Below, piece after piece: positions 17,011 to 25,359 of a DNA stretch of 64,000 bases (the stretch's first letter is position 1; every line of letters starts with the position of its first letter). The stretch is taken from the NCBI GenBank assembly GCA_023386155.1, contig JAEWKH010000049.1:1-64000 (forward strand), in the 5' to 3' direction. This DNA is from Pseudomonadota bacterium. GTDB lineage: Bacteria > Pseudomonadota > Alphaproteobacteria > Rhizobiales > Beijerinckiaceae. A program made the position numbers and the translations under genes. The notes beneath the pieces were generated by a model that saw nothing but the letters and a program-made list of their open reading frames with translations, was not told the DNA's origin and searched no databases.

Positions 17011-17919
17011 ATGGGGCTGGGGCTTGGCATCGACGCGGGCGGCACCGCCACGCGCTGGCGACTTGCGGATACGAGCGGCCGGTGCGCGGCCCAAGGCACC
17101 GTCGCCCCCCTGACCGGCCACCTCTTCTCCGCGGCCGCCGAAGAGCGCGCCCGCCAGATCGTCCTCGACATGGCGCAGGCGGTGATGAAGCAAGGCCGGC
17201 CGCTGGGCATCATCGCGGGCATCACGGGACTCACCCGCGACACGCCGGCGGAAGCGACCATGCGGGCCCTGTTCGCCGAAACCTTCGAGCTGTCCGCCGA
17301 CAGGGTCTTCGTCGCCGAGGACATGTGGATCGCCTACCTGTCCTATTTCGCGCTGGGGGAAGGCATCCTGGTCTATAGCGGCACCGGCTCCATCGGCTAT
17401 TACCTGTCCGAAGACAAGGAAGTGATCCGGGTCGGCGGGCGCGGCAACCTGATCGACGACGGCGGCTCCGGCTTCTGGGTCGCCCGCGAAGCCCTCAAGT
17501 CCGTCCTGCGCGCCGAGGAGGAAAGCCCCGGCGCGGGCTGGACGACGATCCTCGGCACCTGCCTCGCCCAGGCGCTGGGTGGCACGGACTGGAACATCGT
17601 GCGCTCCTTCGTCTATGGCGGCGACCGGGGCAAGATCGGCTCCCTCGCCCGCGCGGTGGGCGAAGCCGCCCGCGCCGGCGACGGAACCGCGCTGGACATC
17701 CTGAAGGAGGCGGGCGGGGAACTGGCCCGCCTCGCCAATGCCCTCATCAAGCGTCTCGGGCCCCGGCCCGTGGCCCTGGTGGGCGGGACAGCCCGGCTTC
17801 ATCCGGTCCTGTCCGAGGCGTTCCGGAAGGAACTGGCGGCGCCCGTCGAGTTCATCGCCACCGACCTGGACGCGGCGCTCACGGCGGCCCGGCTGGCTGC
17901 GACGCTCAACAAGATGTGA
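17011..17919 (+). CDS. BadF/BadG-type sugar kinase next to murQ
   Basis: This is an ASKHA-fold ATP-dependent kinase of 302 residues. The N-terminal phosphate-binding motif is GLGIDAGGTATRWRLAD, and central motifs are YSGTGSIGYYL and GGRGNLIDDGGSGFWVAREAL, as in the BcrAD_BadFG/NAGK family. The equivalent gene in other bacteria phosphorylates GlcNAc or MurNAc (MurK-like). Linkage to murQ favours MurNAc here, while the paralogue in the nag operon would take GlcNAc. That division of labour is inference. It lies 70 bases after murQ on the same strand. Confidence 0.85.
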   Translation: MGLGLGIDAGGTATRWRLADTSGRCAAQGTVAPLTGHLFSAAAEERARQIVLDMAQAVMKQGRPLGIIAGITGLTRDTPAEATMRALFAETFELSADRVFVAEDMWIAYLSYFALGEGILVYSGTGSIGYYLSEDKEVIRVGGRGNLIDDGGSGFWVAREALKSVLRAEEESPGAGWTTILGTCLAQALGGTDWNIVRSFVYGGDRGKIGSLARAVGEAARAGDGTALDILKEAGGELARLANALIKRLGPRPVALVGGTARLHPVLSEAFRKELAAPVEFIATDLDAALTAARLAATLNKM

Positions 17920-17980
17920 CAGATCCTCGAGGGCTGGCTCCCTTCGCTTTATCCATCCAGAAAGGGCACCCTCTGACATC

Positions 17981-18003
17981 ATGGCCGGGCTTGTGCCGGC
18001 CAT
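17981..18003. repeat. Short palindromic repeat ATGGCCGGG-N5-CCGGCCAT
   Basis: An intergenic palindrome lies between the kinase and the PfkB gene. A nearly identical copy is found on the other side of the PfkB gene at 19041-19063. The rest of the 189-base gap shows only GC-rich, structure-prone sequence. Confidence 0.6.
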
Positions 18004-18108
18004 AGGGGATGGGGCCATCCCTTGCACCGCCCCGGAAGAGCTTGCCTAATCGGCCCCGCTCGTCCAAGACTTCCGGCATCGTATCCAGATCCGAGACGAT
18101 TTTCAGCG

Positions 18109-19011
18109 ATGCATGCTCTCTTCGTGGGCCAGACCTATATCGACGTGACCTTCCTGGCGGACGAGCTTCCGACGGGAGACGAGAAAACCGTGGCGCGGGA
18201 CTACGCGATCTCCTTCGGCGGCAACGCGGTCACGGCCGCATTCGCCTGCGCCAAGCTCGGGATCGCGCCCGACCTCCTGACCTCCATCGCGGATGACTGG
18301 CTCGGCCGCATGTTCATCGACATGGCGGCGAAATACGGCATCTCGGTCCATCACCGGAAGGTCCACGAATCGTCCCTGTCCTTCATCATGCCCCGGGGCG
18401 GCAAGCGCGCCATCGTCCGCTGCCGCGACGACCATTACCTGCATCCGGTGCCGCCGCTGAACCTCCAGGGCTGCAGGGCCCTGCACCTGGACGGCCACCA
18501 GGCCGATGCGGCCATGCACTATGCCCGGGCCTGCCGCGAATCCGGCATCCTTACCTCCCTCGACGGTGGCGGCCTGCGCTCGAACACCCATGAGCTCCTG
18601 GAATTCATCGACGTCGCCATCGTGGCCGAGCGCCTCTGCGAGCAGATGGACCTGACGCCGGCCGGCATGCTGGGCTACCTCAAGAGCCGCGGCTGCAAGA
18701 TCGGCGGCGTGACCTTGGGCGAGCGCGGCCTCGTCTGGTACGACGAGACCGGCCAGGAAAGCGTCCTGCCGGCCCTGAACGTCCCCAGCGAGGCGGTGGT
18801 GGACACCAATGGCGCGGGCGACATCTTCCACGGCGCCTATGTTTATTCCGCCATGGCCCGTCCCGACCTGCCCTGGCGCGAGCACTTCATCTTCGCCCGC
18901 GCGGCCTCGGCCCATGCCATCCAGCATCTCGGCAACGAGGCGAGCCTGCCGACGGTCGGGGATATCGCGCAGGTGCAGGAGCAATATGCCGAGCGCAAGC
19001 TGGCGGCGTAG
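18109..19011 (+). CDS. PfkB-family carbohydrate kinase
   Basis: This is a ribokinase-like ATP-dependent sugar kinase of 300 residues. The N-terminal strand HALFVGQTYIDVTFLADELPTGDEKT, the glycine pair in ISFGGNAVTAAFACAKLG near residue 41, and the C-terminal PfkB signature VVDTNGAGDIFHGAYVY with the catalytic aspartate near residue 232 are all present. I used the ATG at MHALFVG because upstream codons have no family match. Two palindromic repeats flank the gene, and it is separated from the previous kinase by 189 bases, so it may be independently transcribed. Substrate is not evident. Confidence 0.88.
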   Translation: MHALFVGQTYIDVTFLADELPTGDEKTVARDYAISFGGNAVTAAFACAKLGIAPDLLTSIADDWLGRMFIDMAAKYGISVHHRKVHESSLSFIMPRGGKRAIVRCRDDHYLHPVPPLNLQGCRALHLDGHQADAAMHYARACRESGILTSLDGGGLRSNTHELLEFIDVAIVAERLCEQMDLTPAGMLGYLKSRGCKIGGVTLGERGLVWYDETGQESVLPALNVPSEAVVDTNGAGDIFHGAYVYSAMARPDLPWREHFIFARAASAHAIQHLGNEASLPTVGDIAQVQEQYAERKLAA

Positions 19012-19327
19012 GAACGCGAGTTTTCGTCATCCATCATGTCATGGCCGGGCTCGTCCCGGCCATCCGCGTCTTCGCCCAACTCTCCACTTTCATCCTGAAA
19101 GTCTGGCTCATCATTCGCTGTGAGGCGCAGTCGCTATTTCCCTCCCCCTTGTGGGGAGGGATTAAGGGTGGGGGTGTGAGCGATAGCCTATCTGGGTTAG
19201 GCGCCCACACCCCCACCTCCACCTCCTCCCCACAAGGGGGAGGAGAGCAGGACGGCGCCTCAATCCATCGAGATCATCGGCACTGATCCCCGGAACAAGT
19301 CCGGGGAGGCGGTGACGCGGGAGAGTC
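19012..19327. repeat. Repeat-rich intergenic block
   Basis: No gene is seen in these 316 bases. They hold, in order: a palindrome ATGGCCGGG-N5-CCGGCCAT at 19041-19063; an inverted copy of the window-edge repeat at 19090-19160 ending in CCCTCCCC-N5-GGGGAGGG; a 12-pair inverted repeat GGTGGGGGTGTG (19167-19178) with its complement at 19206-19217; and CTCCTCCCC-ACAA-GGGGGAGGAG at 19223-19245. The block lies between convergent genes (PfkB kinase and prfC) and probably ends transcription from both sides. Confidence 0.75.
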
Positions 19328-20911
19328 TTAAGCCGCCTTCTTCTGATAATCCTTCACGTCCGAGAACCGGATCGCCTTGTAGCGGTCGACCTCGTATTGA
19401 AGGTTGAACATGTTCGGCGCCATGAAGACCGGGGCGTCGTCGAGGTCCCGCGCCATGGACGACAGGTGGCTCTCGATAAACTTGTCGAGCTCCCGCGGAT
19501 CGTCCGCCGTGATCCAGCGGCAGATGGAGAAGCGCGTCGGCTCATAGTCGATCGGCAGCCCGTATTCGGCACCCAGGCGCTCCTTCAGCACGTCGAGCTG
19601 CAGCGCGCCGACGACGCCCACGATGGCGCCGGAGCCGTCCTGCGGCACGAAGAGCTGCACGACGCCCTCCTCGGCCATCTGCTGCAGGGCCTCGCGCAGC
19701 TTCTTGGCCTTCATGGCATCCTGCAGCTTGATGCGGCGCAGGATTTCCGGCGCGAAGCTCGGCACGCCGCGGAAGACGATGTCCTCGCCCTCGGTGAGCG
19801 TGTCGCCGATGCGCAGCGTCCCGTGGTTGGGAATGCCGACCACGTCCCCGGCCCAGGCCTCGTCCGCGATGGCGCGATCCTGGGCGAAGAAGAATTGCGG
19901 CGCGTTCAGGCTCATGGGCTTGCCCGTGCGCACGAGCTTCACCTTCATGCCGCGCTGGAGCTTGCCCGAGCAGATGCGCATGAAGGCGATGCGGTCGCGG
20001 TGGTTCGGGTCCATGTTGGCCTGAATCTTGAACACGAAGCCCGACATCTTGGGCTCGCCCGCCTCGACGAGACGCTTGTCTGCCTCCTGGCCGCGCGGCG
20101 GCGGCGCATAGGCGGCAAGCGCATCGATGAGATCGCGCACGCCGAAATTGCGCAGGGCCGAGCCGAAGAACACCGGCGTGAGATGGCCTTCGCGGAACGC
20201 CTGAAGATCGAATGGCTTGCAGGCTTCCTGCGCCAGCATCACCTCTTCCTGCCAGGCATCCGCCTCTTCCGGCGGCAGCAGGCTCACCACGGTCGGATCG
20301 TCCGGGCCGGAAACCGATGTCGGCTCCTCGTCGGTGTCGATGCGCCGGACCATGTTGCGGCGCAGATCGAAGGTGCCGGCGAAGCTCCTGCCCTGGCTGA
20401 TCGGCCAGGTGACGGGCGCGGTGTCGAGCGCCAGGGTCTTCTCGATCTCGTCGAGCAGGTCGAAGGGGCTGCGCGCCTCGCGGTCCATCTTGTTGATGAA
20501 GGTCACGATCGGGATGTCGCGCATCCGGCAGACCTCGAAGAGCTTGCGGGTGCGCGCCTCGATGCCCTTGGCCGCGTCGATCACCATGATGGCGGAATCG
20601 ACGGCGGTCAGCGTCCGGTAGGTGTCCTCCGAGAAATCCTCGTGGCCCGGCGTGTCGAGCAGGTTGAAGACGCAGCCGCCATACTCGAAGGTCATGACCG
20701 AGGTCACCACCGAGATGCCGCGCTCCTTCTCGATGCCCATCCAGTCGGACCGGGTGGAGACCCGGTTCTTCTTGGCCTTCACCTCGCCGGCGAGCTGGAT
20801 CGCGCCTCCGAAGAGCAGGAGCTTCTCGGTCAGCGTGGTCTTGCCCGCGTCCGGGTGGGAGATGATCGCAAAGGTTCGGCGGCGGCCCACGGGGGCCGGA
20901 AGATCGGTCAT
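19328..20911 (-). CDS. prfC: Peptide chain release factor 3
   Basis: RF3 is a translational GTPase that recycles RF1/RF2 from the ribosome. The GTP-binding motifs are intact: P-loop SHPDAGKTTLTEKLL, G3 DTPGHEDFSEDTYR and G4 NKMD. The factor III C-terminal domain ends in DVKDYQKKAA. At 527 residues it matches RF3 and not EF-G or LepA. Two ATGs lie three codons apart, and I used the inner one (MTDLPAP). The gene is single, with a repeat block downstream and a short ORF divergent upstream. Confidence 0.95.
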   Translation of the reverse strand: MTDLPAPVGRRRTFAIISHPDAGKTTLTEKLLLFGGAIQLAGEVKAKKNRVSTRSDWMGIEKERGISVVTSVMTFEYGGCVFNLLDTPGHEDFSEDTYRTLTAVDSAIMVIDAAKGIEARTRKLFEVCRMRDIPIVTFINKMDREARSPFDLLDEIEKTLALDTAPVTWPISQGRSFAGTFDLRRNMVRRIDTDEEPTSVSGPDDPTVVSLLPPEEADAWQEEVMLAQEACKPFDLQAFREGHLTPVFFGSALRNFGVRDLIDALAAYAPPPRGQEADKRLVEAGEPKMSGFVFKIQANMDPNHRDRIAFMRICSGKLQRGMKVKLVRTGKPMSLNAPQFFFAQDRAIADEAWAGDVVGIPNHGTLRIGDTLTEGEDIVFRGVPSFAPEILRRIKLQDAMKAKKLREALQQMAEEGVVQLFVPQDGSGAIVGVVGALQLDVLKERLGAEYGLPIDYEPTRFSICRWITADDPRELDKFIESHLSSMARDLDDAPVFMAPNMFNLQYEVDRYKAIRFSDVKDYQKKAA

Positions 20912-21018
20912 GGCGGTCAAAGAATTCTCTGGGAACGAAGGTGGGGGACAGAACGCCGCAGCGCACCGCCCTTCTGCTGGGCTCTTCTGACCCCATATGG
21001 GGGTTTCCCGTCAACAGC

Positions 21019-21034
21019 GAAAGGAGGTGATCCA
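21019..21034 (+). promoter_or_regulatory. Full-length Shine-Dalgarno sequence
   Basis: GAAAGGAGGTGATCCAGTG (19 bases, 21019-21037) is complementary to the whole 3' tail of 16S rRNA, far more than a usual ribosome-binding site. It sits at normal spacing before a GTG codon. On the other strand the same bases copy the 16S 3' end, in the leader of prfC. Confidence 0.6.
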
Positions 21035-21109
21035 GTGTCTCATTGTCATACCCTACGGTCCCCGGTTGCCGTGACCTGGATCTTGGCCTCTGCCGAGATT
21101 GGTGCGTAA
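21035..21109 (+). CDS. Putative 24-residue small protein with an exceptional ribosome-binding site
   Basis: GTG opens a 24-codon frame beginning MSHCHTLRSPVAVTW and ending ASAEIGA before TAA. The evidence is the strikingly complete Shine-Dalgarno sequence immediately upstream and an intrinsic terminator about 160 bases downstream on the same strand, which together describe a small transcription unit. I do not recognise the peptide. It could be a leader peptide or a small protein, or the Shine-Dalgarno could be a relic of rRNA sequence. It is divergent from prfC, with 107 bases between the prfC start and the Shine-Dalgarno. Confidence 0.45.
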   Translation: MSHCHTLRSPVAVTWILASAEIGA

Positions 21110-21124
21110 CGCACAGCGCATCGC

Positions 21125-21163
21125 GCGGAAAAGTGGAATCCGGTTTTCCGCATCGAGCGATGC
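21125..21163. repeat. Palindromic repeat GCGGAAAA-N11-TTTTCCGC plus GCATCG-AG-CGATGC
   Basis: Two adjoining hairpins form an element that resembles the AAGTGG-containing repeats found elsewhere in the window. It lies between the small ORF and the perfect 55-base palindrome. Confidence 0.6.
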
Positions 21164-21175
21164 GCAGGTTAAAAT

Positions 21176-21230
21176 GAGCATCGAATGGATCCCAAAAGTG
21201 GTGTCCACTTTTGGGATCCATTCGATGCTC
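21176..21230. repeat. Perfect 55-base palindrome (CCCAAAAGTGG family)
   Basis: Two 26-base arms are exact complements around a three-base loop TGT. The centre reads CCCAAAAGTGG-TGT-CCACTTTTGGG. Related copies lie at 33064-33088, inside a coding sequence, and, more diverged, at 57160-57199. Read in one frame the element gives the peptide PKSGVHFW, the same peptide it contributes to the DUF2474 protein. Confidence 0.85.
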
Positions 21231-21268
21231 AAGGAGCGGCTCCCCAAGGGCCGTGGAACCGACAATGG

Positions 21269-21300
21269 AAAGGCCGCCTCTCGGGGCGGCCTTTCTTTTT
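21269..21300 (+). terminator. Rho-independent terminator
   Basis: A ten-pair stem AAAGGCCGCC / GGCGGCCTTT with a six-base loop is followed on the plus strand by CTTTTT. It would end the transcript of the small ORF. In the opposite direction it lies just past the stop of the aspartoacylase-like gene and could serve that gene weakly too. Confidence 0.75.
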
Positions 21301-21316
21301 GTTCGACCAGATCCTT

Positions 21317-22438
21317 TTACGCGCCGAGCAGCTTGCCTGTCCGCTTGGCCGTGGTGCCGGCCACCTTGGCGACCCGCATGCCCTTCGTGGCGAAGCGCAC
21401 GGCGACCCGGGCGAACATCACGCCGTCGGACGGCGCCTTGGCCGGGGTCACGGCGCCGGTCAGCGGATCGATCACCTCGGCGATCACCTCGCCCGCCTTC
21501 ACCTTCGCCCCGACATCCGTCCTGAACACCAGGATCCCGTTGGCCGGAGCCTGGACCGGCTCCGAGGCCGCCAGCGGGGTGGCCTGGCAGTGGGCCTCGG
21601 GCACCCGGGGAGCCTCGCCGGCAACGGCGCCGCGCAGGATCATGTAATCGATCAGGGCCGCGGCATCGGCCCGGCCCGTCTCGTGGGTCACGTCCCGCTC
21701 GCCTCGGAACTCCAGCGTCGTGGAATGGCAGGCGAACGGGATCGGGTGATCCGGGAAACGGTCGGCCAGCTCGGCCCAGGGGCGGCTGCAGGCCTCGTCG
21801 AACGGCTCGTCGCCGGAGACATCGGCGACGAGATAGGCGTGGGAGCCGATGAGCGCGGAGAGCGGGGCGAATTCCTCCGCCGAGCGGCTATGGGTGTAGA
21901 GATGAACCACGGCCTCGGAATCGCAGTGCATGTCCAGCACGATATCCGCCTCCTGAGCCAAACCCAGCAGCGCCTTCTTCATGACCTCGGCGGCGTTCGA
22001 CGGCTGCCAGGCCTCGAGCTCGGCCCGCAGGGCCTCGCGGATCAGGCGGACATTCGCCTCCCCGTCCGTCGTGAGCCTGCCCTCGATCCGCTCGGCGACC
22101 TTGGGGACGAGATACGGATAGCCGCGGTTGAAATTGACCCCGTCCGCGAGGTGGAAGCGCCCGATGGGGTCGCCCATGACCCGCTGGGCAAGGCCGATGG
22201 GATTGGCGGACGGCACGAGGACGATCTCGCCCTCGATCATCCCGTCGGCCTCGAGTGCGGTCAGGCGCTCGCGCAGGTGATGGGCGGCGATCATGCCGGG
22301 GATCTCGTCGGCATGGAGCGAGGCCTGGACATAGATGCGGGGGCGGGCACCCTCACGGCCGAAGCGTTGAACCGTGAGGGAAAGGTCGGCGCCGGGCGCC
22401 AGGGGGGAAAGGGCGATCTGTTCTGTTCTCATAGCCAA
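21317..22438 (-). CDS. Succinylglutamate desuccinylase/aspartoacylase-family zinc hydrolase
   Basis: This is an M14-like zinc-dependent deacylase of 373 residues. Zinc ligands appear as H-A-D-E in QASLHADEIPGM near residue 45 and as a later histidine in DIVLDMHCDSEAVVHLY near residue 170. A conserved R-G-Y stretch lies in NFNRGYPY. The last 80 residues form a biotinyl-lipoyl-like barrel (VQAPANGILVFRTDVGAKVKAGEVIAEV), common in this subgroup. A second ATG two codons later is also possible. It follows glucokinase by 65 bases on the same strand. Its substrate, probably an N-acylated amino acid or ectoine-like compound, is not defined. Confidence 0.85.
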   Translation of the reverse strand: MAMRTEQIALSPLAPGADLSLTVQRFGREGARPRIYVQASLHADEIPGMIAAHHLRERLTALEADGMIEGEIVLVPSANPIGLAQRVMGDPIGRFHLADGVNFNRGYPYLVPKVAERIEGRLTTDGEANVRLIREALRAELEAWQPSNAAEVMKKALLGLAQEADIVLDMHCDSEAVVHLYTHSRSAEEFAPLSALIGSHAYLVADVSGDEPFDEACSRPWAELADRFPDHPIPFACHSTTLEFRGERDVTHETGRADAAALIDYMILRGAVAGEAPRVPEAHCQATPLAASEPVQAPANGILVFRTDVGAKVKAGEVIAEVIDPLTGAVTPAKAPSDGVMFARVAVRFATKGMRVAKVAGTTAKRTGKLLGA

Positions 22439-22503
22439 TCAAATGGGTTCGGGCAGGGAGAAGCGCCTCGCAAGGCTCCCCGTCCACGACTTCAAGCAGG
22501 ACC

Positions 22504-23502
22504 TCAGGTAGCCTGCCACCCTTGAGATTGGAAGACGAAACGCTGCGGATCCGACACGATGGCGGCAAGCCCCTGGAGGGCGGGCTCCGGATTGACGATG
22601 ACATAAACCGGCACCCTGCTCGCCCAGGCATCGTGCGGCGCCTTGCGGTCGAACGCCTCCCGGAAATCGCCGGCCTGCAGGAAGTCGACCATCCGGGGCG
22701 CGATGCCGCCGGCGATGAAGACGCCGCCGGCGGATTCGAAGGTCAGCGCCAGATCGCCGGCATACCGCCCGAGGAAGCGCGCGAAGAGCGCGAGCGCATC
22801 CCTGGCCAGCTCGCTGCCCTCGCGGGCCGCCGCCAGCACGTCGTTCGGGATCGTGTAGGGGCAATCCACGCAGCGATGCGCCGCGAGCGCCTTGGCGATG
22901 CGGAACAGGCCGGGCCCGGACAGAACGACCTCTGCCGAGATCCGCCCGCCGACCCGCTCGAGATGCGGCCAGATGGCGGTCTCCTCGTCGTTGGTCGGTC
23001 CGAATTCCATATGGCCCGCCTCGGTCGCAAGGATCGCCAGGCGATCCTCGACCGGCACGAGAGCTCCCGCCCCGAGGCCCGTGCCGGGCCCGAGCACGAC
23101 ACGGGCTCCAGGCTTGGGCTGCGGGAACGTTCCGATCGGGGCGAGGTCGCCCCTGGCCTCTTCGAGCACCGTCACCGAGGCGGCGACCGGCGTATAGTCG
23201 TTGACGAGGCTGACGCGCTCGAGGCCGAGCGCCGTGCCGATGGCCTCGGCATCGACCACCCAGGCGGCGTTGGTGAGGCGGATCGCGGGAGCGTCCACCC
23301 GGGTCGCCACCGCGATGATGGCGGAGCGGGGGGCCGGCCCCTCATAGGCTTCGAGTGCAATCCTGATCGCTCCGACCGGATCGGGCGTCTGCGCCGTCAG
23401 CGTGCGGGGAAGGAGCTGGACGGGCGCTCCGGGCGCGGGCAGCACGGCGAAGCGGGCATTGGTCCCACCGATGTCCCCGAGCAGGACAGGAAATGCGAAC
23501 AT
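22504..23502 (-). CDS. glk: Glucokinase
   Basis: This is an ATP-dependent glucose kinase of the proteobacterial Glk family, 332 residues, cytoplasmic. LLGDIGGTNARFA is the N-terminal phosphate motif, and VLGPGTGLGAGAL near residue 135 and ATEAGHMEFGP near 160 are the glucose-contact region. FIAGGIAPRM near 268 is the adenosine motif. It lies 47 bases after a GH15 gene in the trehalose operon. A coherent role is to capture glucose released by that GH15 enzyme. Confidence 0.93.
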   Translation of the reverse strand: MFAFPVLLGDIGGTNARFAVLPAPGAPVQLLPRTLTAQTPDPVGAIRIALEAYEGPAPRSAIIAVATRVDAPAIRLTNAAWVVDAEAIGTALGLERVSLVNDYTPVAASVTVLEEARGDLAPIGTFPQPKPGARVVLGPGTGLGAGALVPVEDRLAILATEAGHMEFGPTNDEETAIWPHLERVGGRISAEVVLSGPGLFRIAKALAAHRCVDCPYTIPNDVLAAAREGSELARDALALFARFLGRYAGDLALTFESAGGVFIAGGIAPRMVDFLQAGDFREAFDRKAPHDAWASRVPVYVIVNPEPALQGLAAIVSDPQRFVFQSQGWQAT

Positions 23503-23549
23503 CGAAACCTATCGTCCTTTCCGCCTCTTTCAGCCCCGACCGCCTGCGA

Positions 23550-25358
23550 TCAGAATGCTTCCTCCCAGCTCCGGCTCAGGCGCACGGCGGAGTTGATGAG
23601 ACCGACCATGGAGTAGGTCTGGGGGAAGTTGCCCCACAGCTCCCCGGTCGTGAAGTCCGCATCCTCCGAGAAGAGCCCGAAGGAATTGCGCAAGCTCAGG
23701 ATCTGCTCGAACAGTTCCTTCGCCTCGTCCTTGCGCCCGATAGCGTTCAGGGCATCCACGTACCAGAAGCCGCAGATCATGAAAGCCGTATGCATGAGGC
23801 CGAAATCGTCTTCCACATCATAACGCAGAAGAAGGTCGCCGCGCCTCAGCTTCGCGCCCACGGCCTCCACGGTCGCGATGAAGCGCGGGTCGTCGGCCTT
23901 CACGAAGTCGAGTTCCGCGAGGAGGAGGAGCGTCGCATCGAGATGCTCGCCGCCGAACGATGAGACGAAGGTGCCTGTGTCGGGGTTGTAGGCCTGCTCG
24001 TCGATGACCTTGTGCATGCGATCGGCGTTCTCGCGCCAGAACGCGGCCCTGTCCTCGCGCCCCATGGCCTCGGCGATCTTGATGAGGCGGTCGCACGCCG
24101 CCCAGCACATCACACTCGGGAAGGTATGGACGGCCGCCTTGGTGCGCAGCTCCCACGGACCGGCATCGGGCTGGTCGAAGACCTCGATGGCTCTGTGGCC
24201 CAGCTTCTCCAGATGGGCGAACAGGGCCCGGTTGCCCGTGCGGATCAGGCGCTTGTCGAGGAAGGCGTGAACCGAGGCCAGGACGACGCTGCCGTAGGCG
24301 TCGTTCTGGATCTGGGTATAGGCCGCGTTGCCGACGCGCACGGGTCCCATCCCGCGATAGCCCGCAAGCGCCGTCGCCTCCCGCTCCTCGAGATCCGGCG
24401 AGCGCGTGATGCTGAAGAGCGGCGGCATGTCCTTCTGGTCGGGAATGGCTTCCATGTCGTCGACGATGTTGGTGATGTAGGTGAGGTATTCCTCCATCGT
24501 CTTGGTGGTGCCGAGCCGGTTGAGGGCCTGGATGACGAAATAGGCGTCACGCAGCCAGCAATAGCGGTAGTCCCAGTTGCGCTTGGTGTGCGGAGCCTCC
24601 GGCACCGAAGTGGTGAGCGCCGCCACGATGGCGCCCGTCTCCTCGTAGTTGCACAGCTTGAGCGTGATGGCGGCGCGGATCACGGGCTCCTGCCAGTCGA
24701 ACGGGATGGAGAGCGACCGCACCCAGTCGCGCCAGAAATCGACCGTGCTGTCGAGAAAGGCGCGGGCCGTGGAATCCGTCTCGGACCGGAGCGGTTCGTC
24801 CTCGCCGAAGAAGAACGACAGGGGGCGGTCCACCACGAAGGGCCGTTCGTCCTGCACGTAGGACACGGACGCGTCGGTGGTGAGCCGCAGCGAATAGGCC
24901 GGCCCGACGAAGCGCAGGTGGTTGCTTCCGCGGGTCAGGCTCGGCGGGCAGCCGCCCCAGTCGTAATGGGGCCGCAGCCGCACGCGGATGCGCGGGCGGC
25001 CCTTCACGGGATAGACCCGGCGGATCAGCATCGGCGGACGGAAGGTGCGGTCGTAATGCTTGAAGCGCGGCGCGAAATCCGTGATCTCGAGAATATTGCC
25101 GAAGGAATCCGTCAGGCGCGAGACGAGAACCGCCGTGTTCTGGAGGTAGCTCTGCTCGCAGCTCACCATGCCGACCATGTCGATGGCGAAGATTCCCTTC
25201 TGATCCGCATCGGCCCGGCCTTCGGGACTGTCGAGAAGCGCGGAAAAGACCGGATCGCCGTCGAAGCGGGGAAAGCAGCTCCAGACGACCTGCGCGCGGC
25301 GATCCACCAGGGCCGAAATCGTGCAATTGCCGATAACGGCAAGGTCTAGCGAACTCAT
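23550..25358 (-). CDS. Glycoside hydrolase family 15 enzyme (glucoamylase or trehalase)
   Basis: This is an inverting alpha-glucosidase of about 602 residues with an (alpha/alpha)6 barrel. Family motifs include KRNWDYRYCWLRDA near residue 255, the catalytic acid in GPWELRTKAAVH near 385, and the catalytic base region TGELWGNFPQTYS near 580. There is no signal peptide, so it should act in the cytoplasm. It starts one base after the otsB stop, which argues for coupled translation. Linkage to otsA, otsB and glk points to a GH15 trehalase, as described in some actinobacteria, more than to a starch glucoamylase. That choice is inference. Confidence 0.88.
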   Translation of the reverse strand: MSSLDLAVIGNCTISALVDRRAQVVWSCFPRFDGDPVFSALLDSPEGRADADQKGIFAIDMVGMVSCEQSYLQNTAVLVSRLTDSFGNILEITDFAPRFKHYDRTFRPPMLIRRVYPVKGRPRIRVRLRPHYDWGGCPPSLTRGSNHLRFVGPAYSLRLTTDASVSYVQDERPFVVDRPLSFFFGEDEPLRSETDSTARAFLDSTVDFWRDWVRSLSIPFDWQEPVIRAAITLKLCNYEETGAIVAALTTSVPEAPHTKRNWDYRYCWLRDAYFVIQALNRLGTTKTMEEYLTYITNIVDDMEAIPDQKDMPPLFSITRSPDLEEREATALAGYRGMGPVRVGNAAYTQIQNDAYGSVVLASVHAFLDKRLIRTGNRALFAHLEKLGHRAIEVFDQPDAGPWELRTKAAVHTFPSVMCWAACDRLIKIAEAMGREDRAAFWRENADRMHKVIDEQAYNPDTGTFVSSFGGEHLDATLLLLAELDFVKADDPRFIATVEAVGAKLRRGDLLLRYDVEDDFGLMHTAFMICGFWYVDALNAIGRKDEAKELFEQILSLRNSFGLFSEDADFTTGELWGNFPQTYSMVGLINSAVRLSRSWEEAF

Positions 25359-25359
25359 G

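Noticed and set aside
21019..21070. A 16S rRNA gene fragment
   Set aside because: Only the last 17 bases of 16S plus an eight-base match at wrong spacing are present. A strong ribosome-binding site explains the string better.
19397..21109. A 570-codon plus-strand frame opposite prfC
   Set aside because: Only its last 24 codons have independent support (ribosome-binding site, terminator). The rest is antisense shadow of prfC.
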